From NCBI GenBank assembly GCA_040768845.1, contig JAXGME010000002.1:310001-374000 (forward strand): 64,000 nucleotides of DNA. Reading direction: 5' to 3'. The stretch is from JAEZHK01 sp040768845. Its GTDB lineage: Bacteria; Bacillota; Clostridia; Christensenellales; Aristaeellaceae. The position numbers and the translations under genes were made by a program. Positions 63,969-64,000 of this stretch are shown here, in pieces (position 1 is the stretch's first letter; the number at the start of each line of letters is the position of its first letter). The notes under the pieces were generated by a model. It made no database searches. It was not told the origin of the DNA and saw nothing but the letters and a program-made list of their open reading frames with translations.

Positions 63969-64000
63969 TCAAATTGTCCGAAAGCGCGCGCAAAAGGCGC

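Overview
The window is chromosomal DNA from a GC-rich, endospore-forming member of the Firmicutes, most likely class Clostridia. The evidence is sigma-H, SpoIIID followed by an MreB-like gene, the secA-prfB pair, the mrnC-rlmB-rae1-sigH block, the plsX-acpP-rnc-smc-ftsY block, a type III glutamine synthetase, a FeoB-associated Cys-rich peptide, and many promoters of the form TTGACA-17-TATAAT. The lineage cannot be fixed further by reading alone. I see no prophage, transposase, CRISPR array or rRNA. Genes are tightly packed and many adjacent genes overlap by the ATGA or GTGA junction.

Layout. 1-160: start of a phosphofructokinase on the minus strand. 261-426: first copy of a 166-bp palindromic repeat. 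420-4656: serine dehydratase (sdaAB-sdaAA) and a ferrous-iron operon (feoA-feoB-small Cys-rich peptide) with two matching operator-like dyads. 4786-10595: mnmG, a glmS ribozyme with glmS, an XpaC-like protein and a hotdog thioesterase. 10648-13968 (minus): a sugar nucleotidyltransferase, dCMP deaminase, a left-handed beta-helix acyltransferase-like protein and glmM. 14017-18086: a heterodimeric ABC exporter preceded by a 36-codon leader ORF and a strong terminator. 18117-23788 (minus): tRNA-Gly with tuf, and an operon rhaB-mrnC-rlmB-rae1-sigH. 23875-24170: a cluster of DnaA-box-like 9-mers.

24209-37309 (minus): a membrane protein with tsaD; secA and prfB, the latter with its programmed frameshift; gltX, a phosphodiesterase-family protein, an ATP-grasp TupA-like protein and a PHP protein; and dnaD-like, dnaI-like and prolyl-tRNA-editing genes. 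37334-50834 (plus): M29 aminopeptidase, a BMP-family binding protein, plsX-acpP-rnc-smc-ftsY, an MFS permease, pepF and an AEC permease. 50836-51443 (minus): an isolated scpB. 51523-55209 (plus): ATPase and two permeases of a nucleoside-type ABC importer, whose likely binding protein lies 12 kb upstream. 55226-64000 (minus): glnN, an SGNH hydrolase, the second repeat copy, a secreted protein with a probable glycan-binding C-terminus, an MreB-like gene, spoIIID, uvrB and an acidic helical protein.

Functionally the window joins hexosamine supply (glmS, glmM, acyltransferase/nucleotidyltransferase), iron uptake, protein export (SecA, FtsY), chromosome organisation (SMC, ScpB) and sporulation control. 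The items most worth a second look are the two-copy palindromic repeat that abuts a TAG stop codon in both places and shows a compensatory base-pair change in its central stem; the leader-ORF/terminator arrangement ahead of the asymmetric ABC exporter; and the DnaA-box cluster between rhaB and tsaD.
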